A stretch of DNA of 64,000 bases from positions 18,040,501-18,104,500 of the forward strand of contig NC_092672.1 in the NCBI RefSeq assembly GCF_964355755.1. The letters are read 5' to 3'. The DNA is from Antedon mediterranea (Eukaryota; Echinodermata; Crinoidea; Comatulida; Antedonidae). Shown in pieces: positions 1 through 11,510 of the stretch (position 1 is its first letter; the number at the start of each line of letters is the position of its first letter). A program made the position numbers and the translations under genes. The notes beneath the pieces are model-generated. The model was not told where the DNA came from. It saw nothing but the letters and a program-made list of their open reading frames with translations, and made no database searches.

Positions 1-3000
1 TCATTAACAAGGTACCATGTTCAAGATCAACAGTTACTGGCTTGATGCTCCTTTTGTTATTCTTTCTTCGTGTATCACCATGGCGAAATCTAAACAATCG
101 TGTTTGACCCAATGAAATAGATGCAATTGGACTCAATTCATTCATATCTTTCTCATCATCTTTGTGTTCACCGATGTAATCATTACCATCTGCATATCTA
201 GTAACAAAGGAAACAAACAATACTTCAATATAGAGTTTAGTAGTGGGGCTCCTTAGACCAAAAATACTTCAAATTTGGTTAGAAGCATAACGCTTGGCAT
301 GGCAACTTGTATCAAAAATGTATTTATAAAATTTTGGACATTAGAAATGTGATGTGATGATACATCATCAATTGGATATTTTCATAAAAATTGATCTTGC
401 TCCATGCTATTAATTACTAGCTAATTATTAAGATTATTATAAAAATCCTTTGTAACATTAAAATGAGAAATACAATGGTATACCTGCCAACTCTCGCACA
501 TATTGCTTAAGTTTCACGCATGAGGGCTGATTTTTTAGGTCTTGCGCATATATGGCTATTTTCTCAAACATCCATAAAAAATATTTGGAAAAAATATTAT
601 TTTGAAAAAGTTAACTTAGGCCTACACATTATAAATTTAGCATCAGATAGGCTTATGTTTATTTGGGCTAACAGCTAACTATTTAGTTAAAAATTAGAGG
701 ACGTTTTATATCGCAATTATATTTAGTTATCACAATATAGATGCCGCTATGTACATTTTCAATTTATTGTCTCGCTCATTGGCCACTGAAAAAGTTGGCA
801 GGAATACAGTGGACGTAATAAAAGTATAGTGTTGTACCTGTTAACCAAAACAAAACTAAAGTAAACTCCTGTAACTGATTGCAGATGATCTCGAAGATCT
901 TTTAGGAACAGTGGCCATGGCAAAGCCGGAACATTGTTGCCTGAAAATTTGTATGTTAAACCTGTGTCACCATAAGAAACCTGTGTCAAGAGAATAGACA
1001 ATCTCTAAACCAAACAGTGTGAAAAATTGTTTATTCTGCTTATATAAATTTAAAACAATACTACTACAGCAGTTATTGTGATTGTATAAGATCATCTTTT
1101 TTTTCTTATTAGTTATCCGCACTTGGCGGATAACTCTTTAAAATTTAAAAAGGCGCAAAATTAATTTCTAATCAACTTTCTACATGAATCATGACATTTT
1201 GCGCATGTCCAAAATTCCCATGTGTGTGCGAATTTTTACGTGAGCAAGTAGCGTTAAAAACATAATTGTTTTGCCTGAATTATGTATTTCAATTTTTCTA
1301 GTAATTTTACTAAATTTTATTTAAAATCATGTCATACGAGCACATCGAATTAGACAATTCATGCAAGTTTTTTTTATGAAAATTTGTCAAAATAGTCTTA
1401 CGCCCGTATTCTTAAACCGGACTTTAGTCGTAGTTCGAAGTTCGACTTGAAAAAGTCGTAGTTCGAGCTATTACTTCAAATTCGATTCAAAAACGAAGTA
1501 GTCGAAGTTTGCAGTTCGACTTAATGAAGTCGAGCTTTTAGTCGAGTTGCACACGTCTGGGTAACAAAGGCTATACATTGGCCAATGACAAGAGAGTATT
1601 TGAGGAGCAGACGAAATTTTGCGCATTGATATCACTTTCCATTTTTTTACAACACTTTTTACGCATCAGGACTATATACATGAAAAATAATTTTAATCGT
1701 TAATTATTAGAACAATATCAGTATTAATTTAACAGTGAAGTATATTTGATTAACAACAAACAAAATCTTCAAAATATATTTAGGAACCATGGCGGTACGG
1801 TAACTTTTATTTTGTCTAGGCCCCCAACAAAGTATGATCGCGACGAACCACGCACTTCATAGCGTGACAAGAAAGCGCTAGGCCCCCTAAACATTTCATC
1901 GCGTGGTGAATTTCCGCATCTGCCATTGTCGCTATGGCGTCACGTAGTTCAAGTCGGACTTGCGCAAAGAAAATAATGTAATTTGTATACGGTTGTAAAT
2001 AAAGATGATTTTCATTATTATAACTTATACCAATGTATATTTAATTAAGCGAATATAAAAATAGATATTTCATTCATCAATATCTGGCCAATATAACAAC
2101 TCAATGACTGTTACGTTTTTCATGAACGTCGTTTAAAAACCATTTAGTCGACCATTTAGCCTGCCCCCTCCAGGACTAAAAAAATCGATCAAAATCCGTC
2201 TCGATTTAGTCGAGGTTGGCCTGAATTAGTCGGCGATTTAGTTGAAGTTCGTTTTATGAATTAAAATGACGTCATTTTTAAAGTTTTAGCTCGAACTACG
2301 ACTAAAGTCCGGTTTAAGAATACGGGCGATAGTTTCTAGTTTCGTTTTTTTATTACATATTCTAGAAGTTAATGAGTTGTAGATATCGGATCATGCATCA
2401 ATATGGCTAACAGGACATTGTGATGTCATCGTATGGCCACCCGAATATAAAATATAGGATTTTTGTTTCTTTCGTCATAGCTAATCACATTTAATAAAAC
2501 GCATCTCCGCTTATCCGTACCTCGATTTCGTCAATATTTTGATATTGTCTAGGTCAATCAATTTTCTTTCAGATGATCTTTTCAATTTTTATGACGTCAT
2601 CATGTTCATAAGAGTGAATAACTTGGGTCACTTATTTTTATTGTTACAGTAAATTTCAACATGTTATAGCTCCTCAGAATGAAAAGAGATACTCATGATT
2701 AAAAGGTTTTCTGTTAGATGTTGAATTTTAAATATGAATTGATGTACAAATTTTGTGCATCGGATGTTGTGACGTCAATATATGGCCAGCTCAATTATAA
2801 AAGTCGTATTTTCTTTTTTTGCTTCATAGTCCATGAACTTTAAAAGAGCGTGCATCTATATTATACGTATCCAAATTTCTTCAACACGTTAATGTTTTTG
2901 CAAGATAATTTTCTTCCAAAATTGCTATCTACATGTTTCATTTGATGTCATTTGATGACGTCATCATGTTAAAAATTGAAATAAAAGGCGGGTCCCGTTA

Positions 3001-3771
3001 TTTTTACCTATTCTGCAGTGTATTTAGTATGTGTACAGTAGACACAAAATAGGGAGAACACTAACATTTTATTTTCTTTAGGTCACAATGGCATAATCAT
3101 TTTTCTGTGCGCAATATTCTAACGTATGACGTGCACATGGCATTTTACATTTTGTGATAAAATATTTAAAAAGCATTATTCATCATGAACCTAACCTGTT
3201 TTCTAGGAATATTAAACCACTTTCCAAATACCTTCACCTTTGCAAGATCACCAGTAAAATATTCAATCTCTTCCTCACACTGTTTATATAAAGTATCAGC
3301 AGACATTTTATTAAGAAGTTGAATGTAATCACAATCAAAATTTTCCCCTAGTATCTTTTGTACTGATAAGCCAAAGTAAGGAGTTTTCAACTTTTGACCT
3401 GCTTTAATTAACTTCTGTGTAGAATCTATTTCAGTACTTTCACATTCTTTGTTTGGTTTCTCTTTGTAGTCGTACTTTCTCTTTTTAGATGTCACTTTAA
3501 AGTCTGTATTTGTTGGTTTTGATGGCTTTCGCCAGATCATTTTTCCTGATGTACTTGCATTTGCAGACTTATTTAAATGTACTGTCATATCTTGCTTTTT
3601 CAATAAAGTATCAGGAACTACATCACCACAACTTGAAGTAGAAATATTTTTCTCAAATTCAGAACTTCGTTTTGTTGTAGAGAAGTTAGACTTTTTATTA
3701 AATTGATCAATTTTTGAAAAAGTTAAATCTGGTTTTGCAACTGAACCCATGCTTTTGTATGTAGTTGTCAT
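1..3771 (-). CDS. ALKBH2: ALKBH2-like DNA oxidative demethylase, three exons, 3' end outside window
   Basis: Coding exons on the minus strand are 3196-3771, 838-980 and 1-197, the last running off the edge. Family knowledge: ALKBH2 is a nuclear Fe(II)/2-oxoglutarate dioxygenase that repairs 1-methyladenine and 3-methylcytosine in double-stranded DNA. Exon 1 encodes 192 residues: a long, basic, poorly conserved N-terminus, then the family block around EYFTGDLAKVKVFGKW and PRKQ. Exon 2 continues with SYGDTGLTYKFSG and FVLVNR. Exon 3 contains YIGEHKDDE, whose His and first Asp are the HxD iron ligands. The distal His and Arg ligands are not in view. Donors (CAG|GTTAG, AACAG|GTAC) and acceptors (ACACAG|GT, ACTAG|AT) keep the frame. 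The N-terminal extension is longer than in the human protein. The start is the ATG at 3769-3771. Confidence 0.9.
198..837 (-). other. ALKBH2-like gene, intron 2
   Basis: AT-rich intron of about 640 bp between coding exons 2 and 3. I see no coding signal or clear repeat. Confidence 0.75.
1401..2328. mobile_element. Non-autonomous TIR element (MITE-like), 928 bp
   Basis: The first and last roughly 40 bp are inverted copies of each other, starting CGCCCGTATTCTTAAACCGG and continuing into ACTTTAGTCGTAGTTCGA. Inside are repeated 'gtcgaagttcg' motifs and no coding capacity. The flanks ATAGTCTTA and ATAGTTTCT resemble a decayed 9-bp target duplication, but the match is imperfect. A relative lies in an FTSJ3 intron near 53124, so the family is repetitive here. 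Confidence 0.7.
2340..2990. repeat. Diverged tandem pair, about 350-bp unit
   Basis: Two units align with an offset of about 353 bp. Landmarks are 'ttgtga(t/c)gtca..tatggcca' near 2412 and 2765, and a TGACGTCATCATGTT block ending each unit. No coding potential is seen. Confidence 0.55.
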
Positions 3772-4000
3772 ACTGCTTCACTATTTTAAGTTTTCATGCA
3801 ACTCAAACACTTTCTCAATGCATTATTCTTCATGAAGTGCTTATGGAAATCAAACTTTCATCATCAAGTAAGGCTGAAAAAAAAAAGCATTTATTATCAA
3901 ATGGGGACTGTATTTTCCAGTTTGTTCCTAAAATATGGGTTTAAATGAAACTGTTGAAGCAGACCTTTTTCATTGGAATCATCAATCAATTGGAATCTTG
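3772..4000. other. Upstream flank of the ALKBH2-like gene
   Basis: Unannotated AT-rich sequence directly 5' of the ALKBH2-like start codon. It presumably contains the 5' UTR and promoter, but I cannot identify a TATA box or initiator with confidence. Confidence 0.4.
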
Positions 4001-4220
4001 AATTGTGGGAAGACTGTCATACCAAAATCGGTCCGGGCCAAAATCGGTCTGGCGGACCAGTTTTGGCTGCCGAAATCGGTTCGGGGGACCATTTATGGCT
4101 CCCAAAACCTGCCTGGCCAGACGAATTTTAGCGCCTGGATAAAATTGGTCCAGGCAGTAAGACTGTTTTTGGCCACCAAATATGGTCCAGTCTTACAAAT
4201 ATATGGTGCGCAAAATTAGT
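4001..4220. repeat. Degenerate short tandem repeat around AAATCGGTCCGG
   Basis: Irregularly spaced variants of 'aaaatcggtccgg', 'gaccagttttgg' and 'cctggccagac' appear in both orientations. They leave a short open frame that is a by-product of the repeat. Confidence 0.4.
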
Positions 4221-4287
4221 CATTTATTAGAAATTAGATATTCAAATGATAATAATATGTATAACCCATTGTTTAATACCTACCCTG

Positions 4288-4352
4288 GGGCGGATCCAAG
4301 GGGGGGGGGGGTCCACGGGGTCCGGACCCCCCCTAAATTTTAAGGGTGCCCT
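4288..4352. repeat. G-run/C-run palindromic stretch
   Basis: Runs of G and C flank GGTCCACGGGGTCCGGACC, a self-complementary GC-rich segment in AT-rich DNA. It looks like the end of a decayed repeat. No boundary can be set. Confidence 0.35.
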
Positions 4353-4726
4353 TTTTTTAAGAGGTTCAATATTTTATTCGTGTGACATATTTGTGTGTAT
4401 ATTAGTATGCACAGAGTAGGTTACACTAACCGCAAAAATAAAAACAGAAATTTATCACAATGCGCGCAATGTTAAGTTACGGCGGCCGATCAAAGAGCAT
4501 CGTGAGAGGTGGTGACGCGTGATGATCTCTACTGTACTTAAACTTCTAAAAATAGATAGTTTCACATACTACAGAGGGAGCATGTAAACTTTTTACGATT
4601 CAACTCCGCGTACGTTACCATGCCCGCTATGTCATTGACGCGATTATTTATCCATTGGTAAACACATTTTTATTTATTATTATTCTGAAAATAATTGAAC
4701 TGTACCACAAATAATTACCGATTATT

Positions 4727-5535
4727 ATATATGTTATGCGCGATTTGAACGATTTGCGCAATTTGAAATTGCGCAAAAAAAATCCTTGCGCAATTTGAAT
4801 TGAAACATGTGTTTCAAATTGCGCAAGCAACGTATTAAATTGCGCAAGTAATCTGCAAATTGCGCAAGGTTTTTCGACAGATTGTGAAATCATGCACACC
4901 CATATTTTTATAGTAATTTCTAAGAATGATTCAAAATTAAAGATAAATATCGCATTTCCTTATTTTAGTAGTGCAAATATTGTTATAAGTTAGCATACCG
5001 TCGAAGAACCGACGAAGGAAAACGAAGCGGTGGTGTTCCACCAGGCGGGCGCGGCGCGGGCGGCCGGCTATACTACTCTAGCCTAGCTAGGGTCTGGACT
5101 ACTGATACTGACTAGGTTACATGGCCTAGCTTAAACTAATATTAAAAACTTAAAAAGTGAGTATTAAACATTATCTTCATTGAAATGGTCTTATTTATAT
5201 AATAAAATACTAAATTTTAAACTCCTCTGCCTAGTCCTAGCCTAGCCATGTATGGGAAAATTTTACAGTTCGTTTTCAAATTGCGCAAAGGTGTCATATT
5301 GCGCAAGAACTATCTTGCGCAATTTACAAATTGTGCAGCGCAATTTAAAATTGCGCAAAGATTTTCTTGCGCAATTTGAAATTGCGCAAGTTGATTGCGC
5401 AATTTCAAATTGCGCAAAAAAATCCTTGCGCAATTTTAAATTGCGCAAGAATTCTTTGCGCAATTTCAAATTGCGCAAGGATTTTTTTGCGCAATTTCAA
5501 ATTGCGCAAATCGTTCAAATCGCGCATAACATATA
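4727..5535. mobile_element. Foldback-like element with TTGCGCAA palindromic arrays
   Basis: Both ends carry TATGTTATGCGCGATTTGAA in inverted orientation, followed inward by tandem arrays of a palindromic unit close to TTGCGCAATTTGAAATTGCGCAA (4740-4870 and 5275-5515). The roughly 400-bp middle includes a GC-rich patch near 5010-5070 and no gene. Short ORFs spanning the arrays are translations of the repeat. I found no convincing target duplication. Confidence 0.7.
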
Positions 5536-5539
5536 CATC

Positions 5540-6190
5540 AAGTTCATGTTTATTATGTCAAAGGTCAATAACTTTACTTCCGGTCATTATAACAAAATTT
5601 TGCATTACAATAAATATAAATATGTATAGTCTCAGCAATTTGAGACCATTTTTTAATTTTAATGACCAGCCGTTTTTTAGATACAATGCAAGTCAAGGTC
5701 AAAGGTCAATAGAGCAGAAAAAAAATTCCTATTACATTTTGTCAAAATGTTCCATTACAATGAATATAAATATGCTCCGATGCTGTACTTTTCTACTAGC
5801 CTACAGTAAGTTAAAAAATCAAACAGAGCATTTGCCAAAAGTACTATATTTTATTTTTACTTATTTATTTTCTCATATTAGATCAACAGAAAGGAAAAAT
5901 AATTATACACTAAATAAATTTATACCACAAAATGATTAACAAGCAGTAGACAGACAATGAAAGCAGCAATAAACAACAACAATTTTAAATATTTGTTTAT
6001 TCCAGTGCCCTATTCATATGTATTAACAATACTTTAAATAAATAATGATTATAGGCCTACATCTATTATTATTGTCATTTATATGTGCATATCTTGATCT
6101 ATCTTCTTTAGGAAAACCGGTATCCGTATTCCATTATTCTTGATTTTTCAAAAACGTCAGCAATACCAAGCAAGTAATCAAAAAGTTGTT
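5540..6190. other. Intergenic, no recognisable feature
   Basis: AT-rich sequence with weak internal repetition ('aaaggtcaata..' and 'attacaatgaatataaatatg' recur). No supported gene. Confidence 0.4.
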
Positions 6191-6197
6191 ATTTTTA

Positions 6198-6360
6198 ATT
6201 TACCTCCGCCAAGGAGGTATATGTAATCGATCGCGTGTGTTTGTCACTTTGTTTGTTTGTTAGCAGGATATACTTAACAAGATCTTTCCCAAAATGAAAA
6301 TACAGATAGATATGTGGTCAAGGACCACTCCATTAAATTTTGGAGGCAATCCGGACCACA
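6198..6360 (+). repeat. Dispersed repeat starting CCTCCGCCAAGGAGG
   Basis: The stretch opens with the self-complementary CCTCCGCCAAGGAGG and continues through 'tttgtttgttagcaggatat' and 'ttttggaggcaatccgga'. I recognise this arrangement as a family common in marine invertebrate genomes. It lies immediately upstream of the decayed hAT gene. Confidence 0.5.
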
Positions 6361-7987
6361 GTCCTAATTCTGGACCAATTTAAAGATAAAAAGCCAGATG
6401 GAAATAACATCGACATCCGTTTCAACGAAGAAAAGAAGGCTAACATCACTCGAAACAGACATATTATTAAATCTGTTTCCGAAGCAATCCTCTTCTGTGG
6501 TCGCCAATGTATTGCTCTGCGAGGAGACGTGGAGGAGTTTTACAAGGAAGATATTGTCACTCATGGGAACACTGGCAATATTTTTGCCGCACTGCAGATG
6601 GTTGCCAAGCACGATACCACACTATATAGACAACAGCAGAAACGCCAAATACACCTCACCGATCATACAGAATCAAATCATTCAAATAATTGGTCACGAC
6701 ATTATTCTTGCCGACATTGTTAAAGAAATCAAGGATGCAGGCTGCTTTAGTAATGGCAGATGAAGTAACAAGCTATAATAACGAACAACTGGCTTTATGT
6801 GCTCGTTTTGTGGATCAGCATAACAACGTTAGAGAAGAGTTTTTGGCTTTCTTGCACCTTCCTAGAATCACTGGCGAATGTATAGCCAATTTTATTGTGA
6901 CGACCATTGAAGATTTTGGACTTGACATAACCAATATCAGAGGTCAAGGTTACGATGGAGCATCCAATATGTCAAGTAAGAATGTAGGGTTCAACGAAGA
7001 ATACCAGATCGTTCTCCGAAAGCTGTCTATGTCCACTGCAGTGAACATTGCTTGAACCTTGTTATTGCACATTGTTGTGCGCTTCCAAGCATAAGGAATA
7101 CCTTGGACAAATTAAAGAAGTGTAGTCTCTTTTTTCTCGCAAGTTCAAAACGTGAAGGTGAGATTAAGTAGAATTATAAGAAAGGATTTAATATAGGCCT
7201 AAGTAAACAAGTTGCTATCTATTTTTAAATATATTCGTAACTTCAGTAGCCTGAATAAAGAAAATTGTTTTACAGTATCTTTTTCCACACCAAACACTCC
7301 TATAACCACACATTGGTAATTATAATTATTACTCATACAGGCCTGCTGAAATCTATCATTCTGAAAGAGCTACCAGAGTCGACAAAACGTAAACCATTGA
7401 TTGATCTCTGTAGAACCAGATGGGCAGCACGCCATGACGCCTACACCCATTTTTACCAAGCTCACATCTTCATCATTATCGCATTAGAAAATATTAGCCA
7501 AGGAGCAAATGGTGAGTTGTGTGGAGAGACGTTTAGAGATGCCAAGTGGGATCCGAAGTCGAGAGGCGATGCGTCATCACTACTAGCAGGCATTACATCG
7601 TTTGATTTTATCATAACATTAGTTGTTGTATACCAATTCCTTTCACATTTAGCTGGTATCACTATAAAGCTACAGGGCAGATCAGTTGATATCATCTGTG
7701 CATACAATCAGGTATTTTTACTTTTCGATACATTCTATTTGAAAGATTATTTTTGCTATGCAATAATGCACAATTACACGTTCTCTAATTTACCGGTAAT
7801 GTACTTATTTTGCAAACACCTTATTATTTTACTTACTAAGATAGCAGAAGTCAAAACCACCTACAGATGTATTGCATCTACCATTGATAAAGAGTTTGGG
7901 CACATATTCGAGCATGCTGTATTTGCAAAAAAACATCCAAGGATGCTAGAGCTTCATATGCTATTACATGATCGTCATTCTACTTAA
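6340..7987 (+). pseudogene. Decayed hAT-type transposase (ZMYM1/DUF4371-like) with introns
   Basis: Reading across frames gives the order typical of hAT-derived ZMYM1-type proteins: ITRNRHIIKSVSEAILFCGRQ with ALRG near 6440-6530, then MADEVTSYNNEQLALCARFVD, then IRGQGYDGASNMS (6930-6980), SEHCLNLVIAHCCALP (7040-7090), LCRTRWAARHDAY (7400-7445) and TYRCIASTIDKEFGH. At least two frame changes lie near 6620-6750. Probable introns remain at about 7157-7341 (AAG|GTGAG to CAG|GC) and 7712-7846. The C-terminal hAT dimerisation region is not evident. It is either a dead transposon or a decayed domesticated copy. Confidence 0.75.
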
Positions 7988-8077
7988 ACAGTAATGAATC
8001 ATTTAAAATAAATCATTGTCTAATACGAACACAATTTAATTAAGAATTTGTCATTTTGTTGTCATTGAAAATCTAAG

Positions 8078-8610
8078 TGTTCATATCTTGGTAACCAAGA
8101 GTAACCAAGACTGTAGAGACTTGCTTTTGGTCTCAAATTGTTCGTAATATAAAACTTTATATCAGTTCTAATGGAACATTTACTCCCAAAATGACCGGAA
8201 ATGGCTTTTCTGACCTTTAGCCCTAACTGACCGGAAGTTTTGTATCTCCATAACTGGTGGACGTAGTGACTTGATTGTGGTCTCAAATTGTTCGTAATAT
8301 AAACCTTTATATCAGCTCTAATGGAACCTTTACCCAAAAATGTGACAGAAATTTCTATCTATTTCTGACCTTTGACCCTATTTGAATGGAAGTTTCATAT
8401 CTCCATAACGGGTAAACATAGATACTTCATTTTGGTTTTAAAATGTTCATAACATTAACATACGACTTCCTATTTGCTCTAATGAAAACTTTCCAAAAAT
8501 AATGACCAAAAATAAAATGACTGACCTTTGACCCTAGTTACCTGGATTTAGTCATCTTCATACCGTACTGTTGGCATAGTTACTTGATCTTGATATCAAA
8601 CCTTTTAGAG
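8078..8610. repeat. Tandem array of about 155-bp units at the transposon's left end
   Basis: Four diverged units begin near 8078, 8241, 8395 and 8552, each with 'catatct(t/c)cataac', 'tggtctcaaattgttc', 'tctaatggaac' and 'ctgacctttgaccct'. Only one unit remains at the right end. Confidence 0.65.
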
Positions 8611-8862
8611 CATACACATTTCGAGTAGTTCTGTTGTTAATTGTTTTTTTAATTTATTTTGCTTATTTTATGGACTAAATTGTTTTATGGTTATTTAAGT
8701 TAAATACAGCAGTTCATCAGTTTCGTCCTCTTCAATATTGTCATCATCATCATCAGTGAGACTTGCCTGCTCTTGGTTGTCACATAATTTCTCATCGTCA
8801 CAGCAACTGCAAAGGTCTGTGCAGTTTTTAAACTTTGAAAACTTGAATTGGTTGGTTGTGCA

Positions 8863-10621
8863 TCATGTTTTTGCACAGTGGCACTTCACTAGGTCGATAA
8901 AACCCTGGGGCGCTGGAGGTAAAGATGTCATAACTGAATGGCCATCTACAATATCCCAACTAAAATCTTGAGGCTCTGGTATAGTTGGATTAGCAATGAC
9001 ATCGTTGTTCCATATTATAGCCTGAGAGTATGCCCTTAAAATGGCAGGCCGCAATGCACCCAGCGTTGGAGGCAAACCCTCTGATTGTGCTTGTTCCTTC
9101 TTAAAAAGCCACCACCTAACATCAGCAACATTTGTTAAATCTGTGTTTCGTATATAGAGCTTACACACAAATGATGCTTCAGATAGTTCATTTGTTGTTC
9201 CTAATAATTTCAGGGCAGTAACAATACCACCAATAAATTCCAGAATGTAGTTTTGCTTTTCCCAGAAAATCTATGAGTAATATCTGCACCTGAGAAAGCA
9301 TGCAGTCCAGGAAGTGTTCTGTGGATTGCGCCAATAGAATTGTCCTGCGGGTTTTGCGAATGCCGGTAACAAAAGTGTGTATTTTGGCATATAATGAGGT
9401 ATCATCCGATGGCTAGTACAAGTACGTCAGTGTTAGTATATATCTAGTGTGGTACCATCATTCGTTGTTGCATCAACGGAATGCAAAATGAGTTTGGTAT
9501 CAGCTTCCTCCTGACTACTTGCAAGGTTGCTTACTTCCCTATGTGTAGCCTTCACTTTGTTCCGCCAGGCAACTACAAGATGCTTTTATTTTCCTCCGCA
9601 TGATCTAATATCTTTTCAGTTAAATACGTCGTCAGTTCATCTTTCGTTGATACATAAGCAAGAAGACGTTGCATACTGATCGTACTGATTGAAGTTGAAT
9701 CTGTAATGTGGTAATCTACAGCTAATTGCCGCCTAGTCATCTCGCACGGTTTGAAGCTTTGAGTGATTCTCCAGTATCATAGTGGTCAAATACCAAATGC
9801 ACCTCATCATAGTTAACATACTTCTGCCAGTGTCGTTCAATGAAATGTTCTGATAGATCCAAGCATGTTCCAATATTCTCTGGTTTACTTAGTGATTGCA
9901 GATAAGCCATAGCATCGATAATACATACTCATTTATAGTTCCTGACAACTTTTTCTTTTGTTGAGTAATTTGTTTCGTGAGCGACTTCTATCTTTTTTGG
10001 TAGTTTTTCAAGAATCGTCATCAAGTCACTCTTCGACATTGTAGGAAACAGTGAACCATTTGCTGCGAATAAAGCTCTTGGAACAACAGAAAACTCATAT
10101 GTACCAATGGCTTGTCTAAGGTCGATGTCCCTCAACTTGGATACAACTAGTTAACGAGCAAACAGCACCCGGTCTTCCTTGAGTTCTACAAGCTTGTTGT
10201 CAATCTTTTTATCCCACTTGAAGACCACATGTGTAATTTCAGTTTCTTCATTGAAGCCCACAGTTTTTTTTCATTTGTGGTAATCCTCTCTGTCACAAAT
10301 TTTGTAAAGCATTCTTGTATTATTTTCGTTCTGTTATTGACATCATGCTGGATTTGGGTGGGCATAATGGCTTTAGTGACAATATTGATCAACTGATCAC
10401 ATTTGCTGAACGGGTTTGTGAATTTGTTGATTGTTTCTGTCAGGTCCGTTACGTTTTTTTCCTTGGAGATCTGTTTTAGCATTACTATTTATATCATGAT
10501 GTCTACTGAGAAGAAAAGTCATTGTCTCAGCTTCTTTTGCGAAGTCAGCGAGAGCAGGAGCCACTAGAAAAAACTTTGTGCGAGCAAAAGGGTTTAACGA
10601 AATACCAGTTAGCCCCACCAA
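8863..10621 (-). pseudogene. Decayed transposon-associated ORF (EEADTK..TDVLVLAI..LPGLHAFSGAD family)
   Basis: Fragments in shifting minus-strand frames follow one protein order: TNPFSKCDQLINIVTKAIMP, then DLRQAIGTYEFSVVPRALF (about 10100), EEADTKLILHSVDA (about 9500), NTDVLVLAI, LPGLHAFSGADITHRFSGKS (about 9300), and a C-terminal block ending APQGFIDLVKCHCAKT (8863-9168). I recognise this as a multicopy gene family repeated in invertebrate genomes. The acidic EExDT and DTDVLVL motifs recall PIN/FEN-type nucleases, which is my inference. Stops and frameshifts disable it. Confidence 0.6.
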
Positions 10622-11039
10622 GTACTTTCATCATTCGATTTACTTGTACAAACAAGTGCGTGATCTGGAAAAATAGCACCTCCAAGATTAGGGTGAACGG
10701 TCAGAAATGGCATTTCCGGTCATTTTGGCGGGAAATGTTCCATTAGAGCTAATATGAAGTTGTATATTATAAACAATTTGAGACCAAAAACAAGTCTCTA
10801 CTGTCTGTGGTTACCAAGATATGAACACTTTAAATTTCAATGGCAGCCATTTTGAAAATAAAGATGGCGGGCCTCTGCCACCCTTCCAACGTTGTCAACA
10901 TGTTTTTTCCTGTTGTTTGGATTCTAAATAGGTGGGATCTTCTATTCATAAAAATCCCACGGAATTACATAGTCTCCCTGACTATAATAGTATTGAGCTG
11001 GGATTTGGCATGGGTATACTACAGAAACATGTCCTCAAA

Positions 11040-11510
11040 GCTATAGAGCCGGATTTTTAAATTTCAAACCGGATGCAGCAGTGACATTTCGAAGATGTTA
11101 CCTTGGTGCCAAACGATTTTCATCGTAATATAGCCGTGTTTGGTGTTATTTCAAAGGTCTTGACTTGGAGAATATATACAGTAAAACCTATTTATGATAT
11201 TGTGACGTCACTTCTGCTCCCGGAAATAGCAAAAAAATCACTTTGAGATTTCACAATTTACTGCAATTATGCCATTTCCGGTTATGTGACATAACTTTTC
11301 GGAATATAGCCGTATTTGGTAGAGAGGGTATTGATGTGTATGTGACGTTACATCCCATGACGTCATTACAGCTTCTCTTGCTGTACCCCGAGTATCGCAC
11401 ATTTGTGCTTGTTTTATTTGCTTTTTATCTTACTGCAATTATATTGACAGAGAACCTTATTGAAAATATAACTTCAAACTCCACTTTTGGCTCTACAGAC
11501 TAACAGCGAT
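11040..11510. repeat. Short diverged repeat pair with TGACGTCA motifs
   Basis: 'aatatagccgt(g/a)tttggt' occurs near 11130 and 11303, each followed by a 'tgtgacgt(c/t)ac' motif, indicating an old duplication. The open frame here has no recognisable protein features. Confidence 0.4.

Larger units (their letters stand above)
981..3195 (-). other. ALKBH2-like gene, intron 1, filled with repeats
   Basis: This 2.2-kb intron holds an inverted-repeat element (1401-2328) and a diverged tandem pair of about 350 bp (2340-2990). A further repeat-like stretch near 1110-1260 begins with the small palindrome ATCCGCACTTGGCGGAT. Confidence 0.7.
8063..10843. mobile_element. Inverted-repeat-bounded transposon with a decayed minus-strand gene
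   Basis: Near-terminal sequences at 8063-8210 and 10699-10843 are inverted copies, sharing GTGTTCATATCTTGGTAACC, 'ggtctcaaattgttc' and 'gaccggaaatg'. The left end expands into about four tandem units (8078-8600). The minus-strand ORF remnant fills the middle. I did not find a secure target duplication. Confidence 0.6.

Noticed and set aside
5252-5939. Overlapping open frames on both strands (LRNFKLRK.. and similar)
   Set aside because: Translations of the TTGCGCAATTT array; no protein character outside it.
11243-11503. 86-codon frame with hydrophobic stretch
   Set aside because: Lies in a diverged repeat, has no homology I recognise, and is short enough to be chance.
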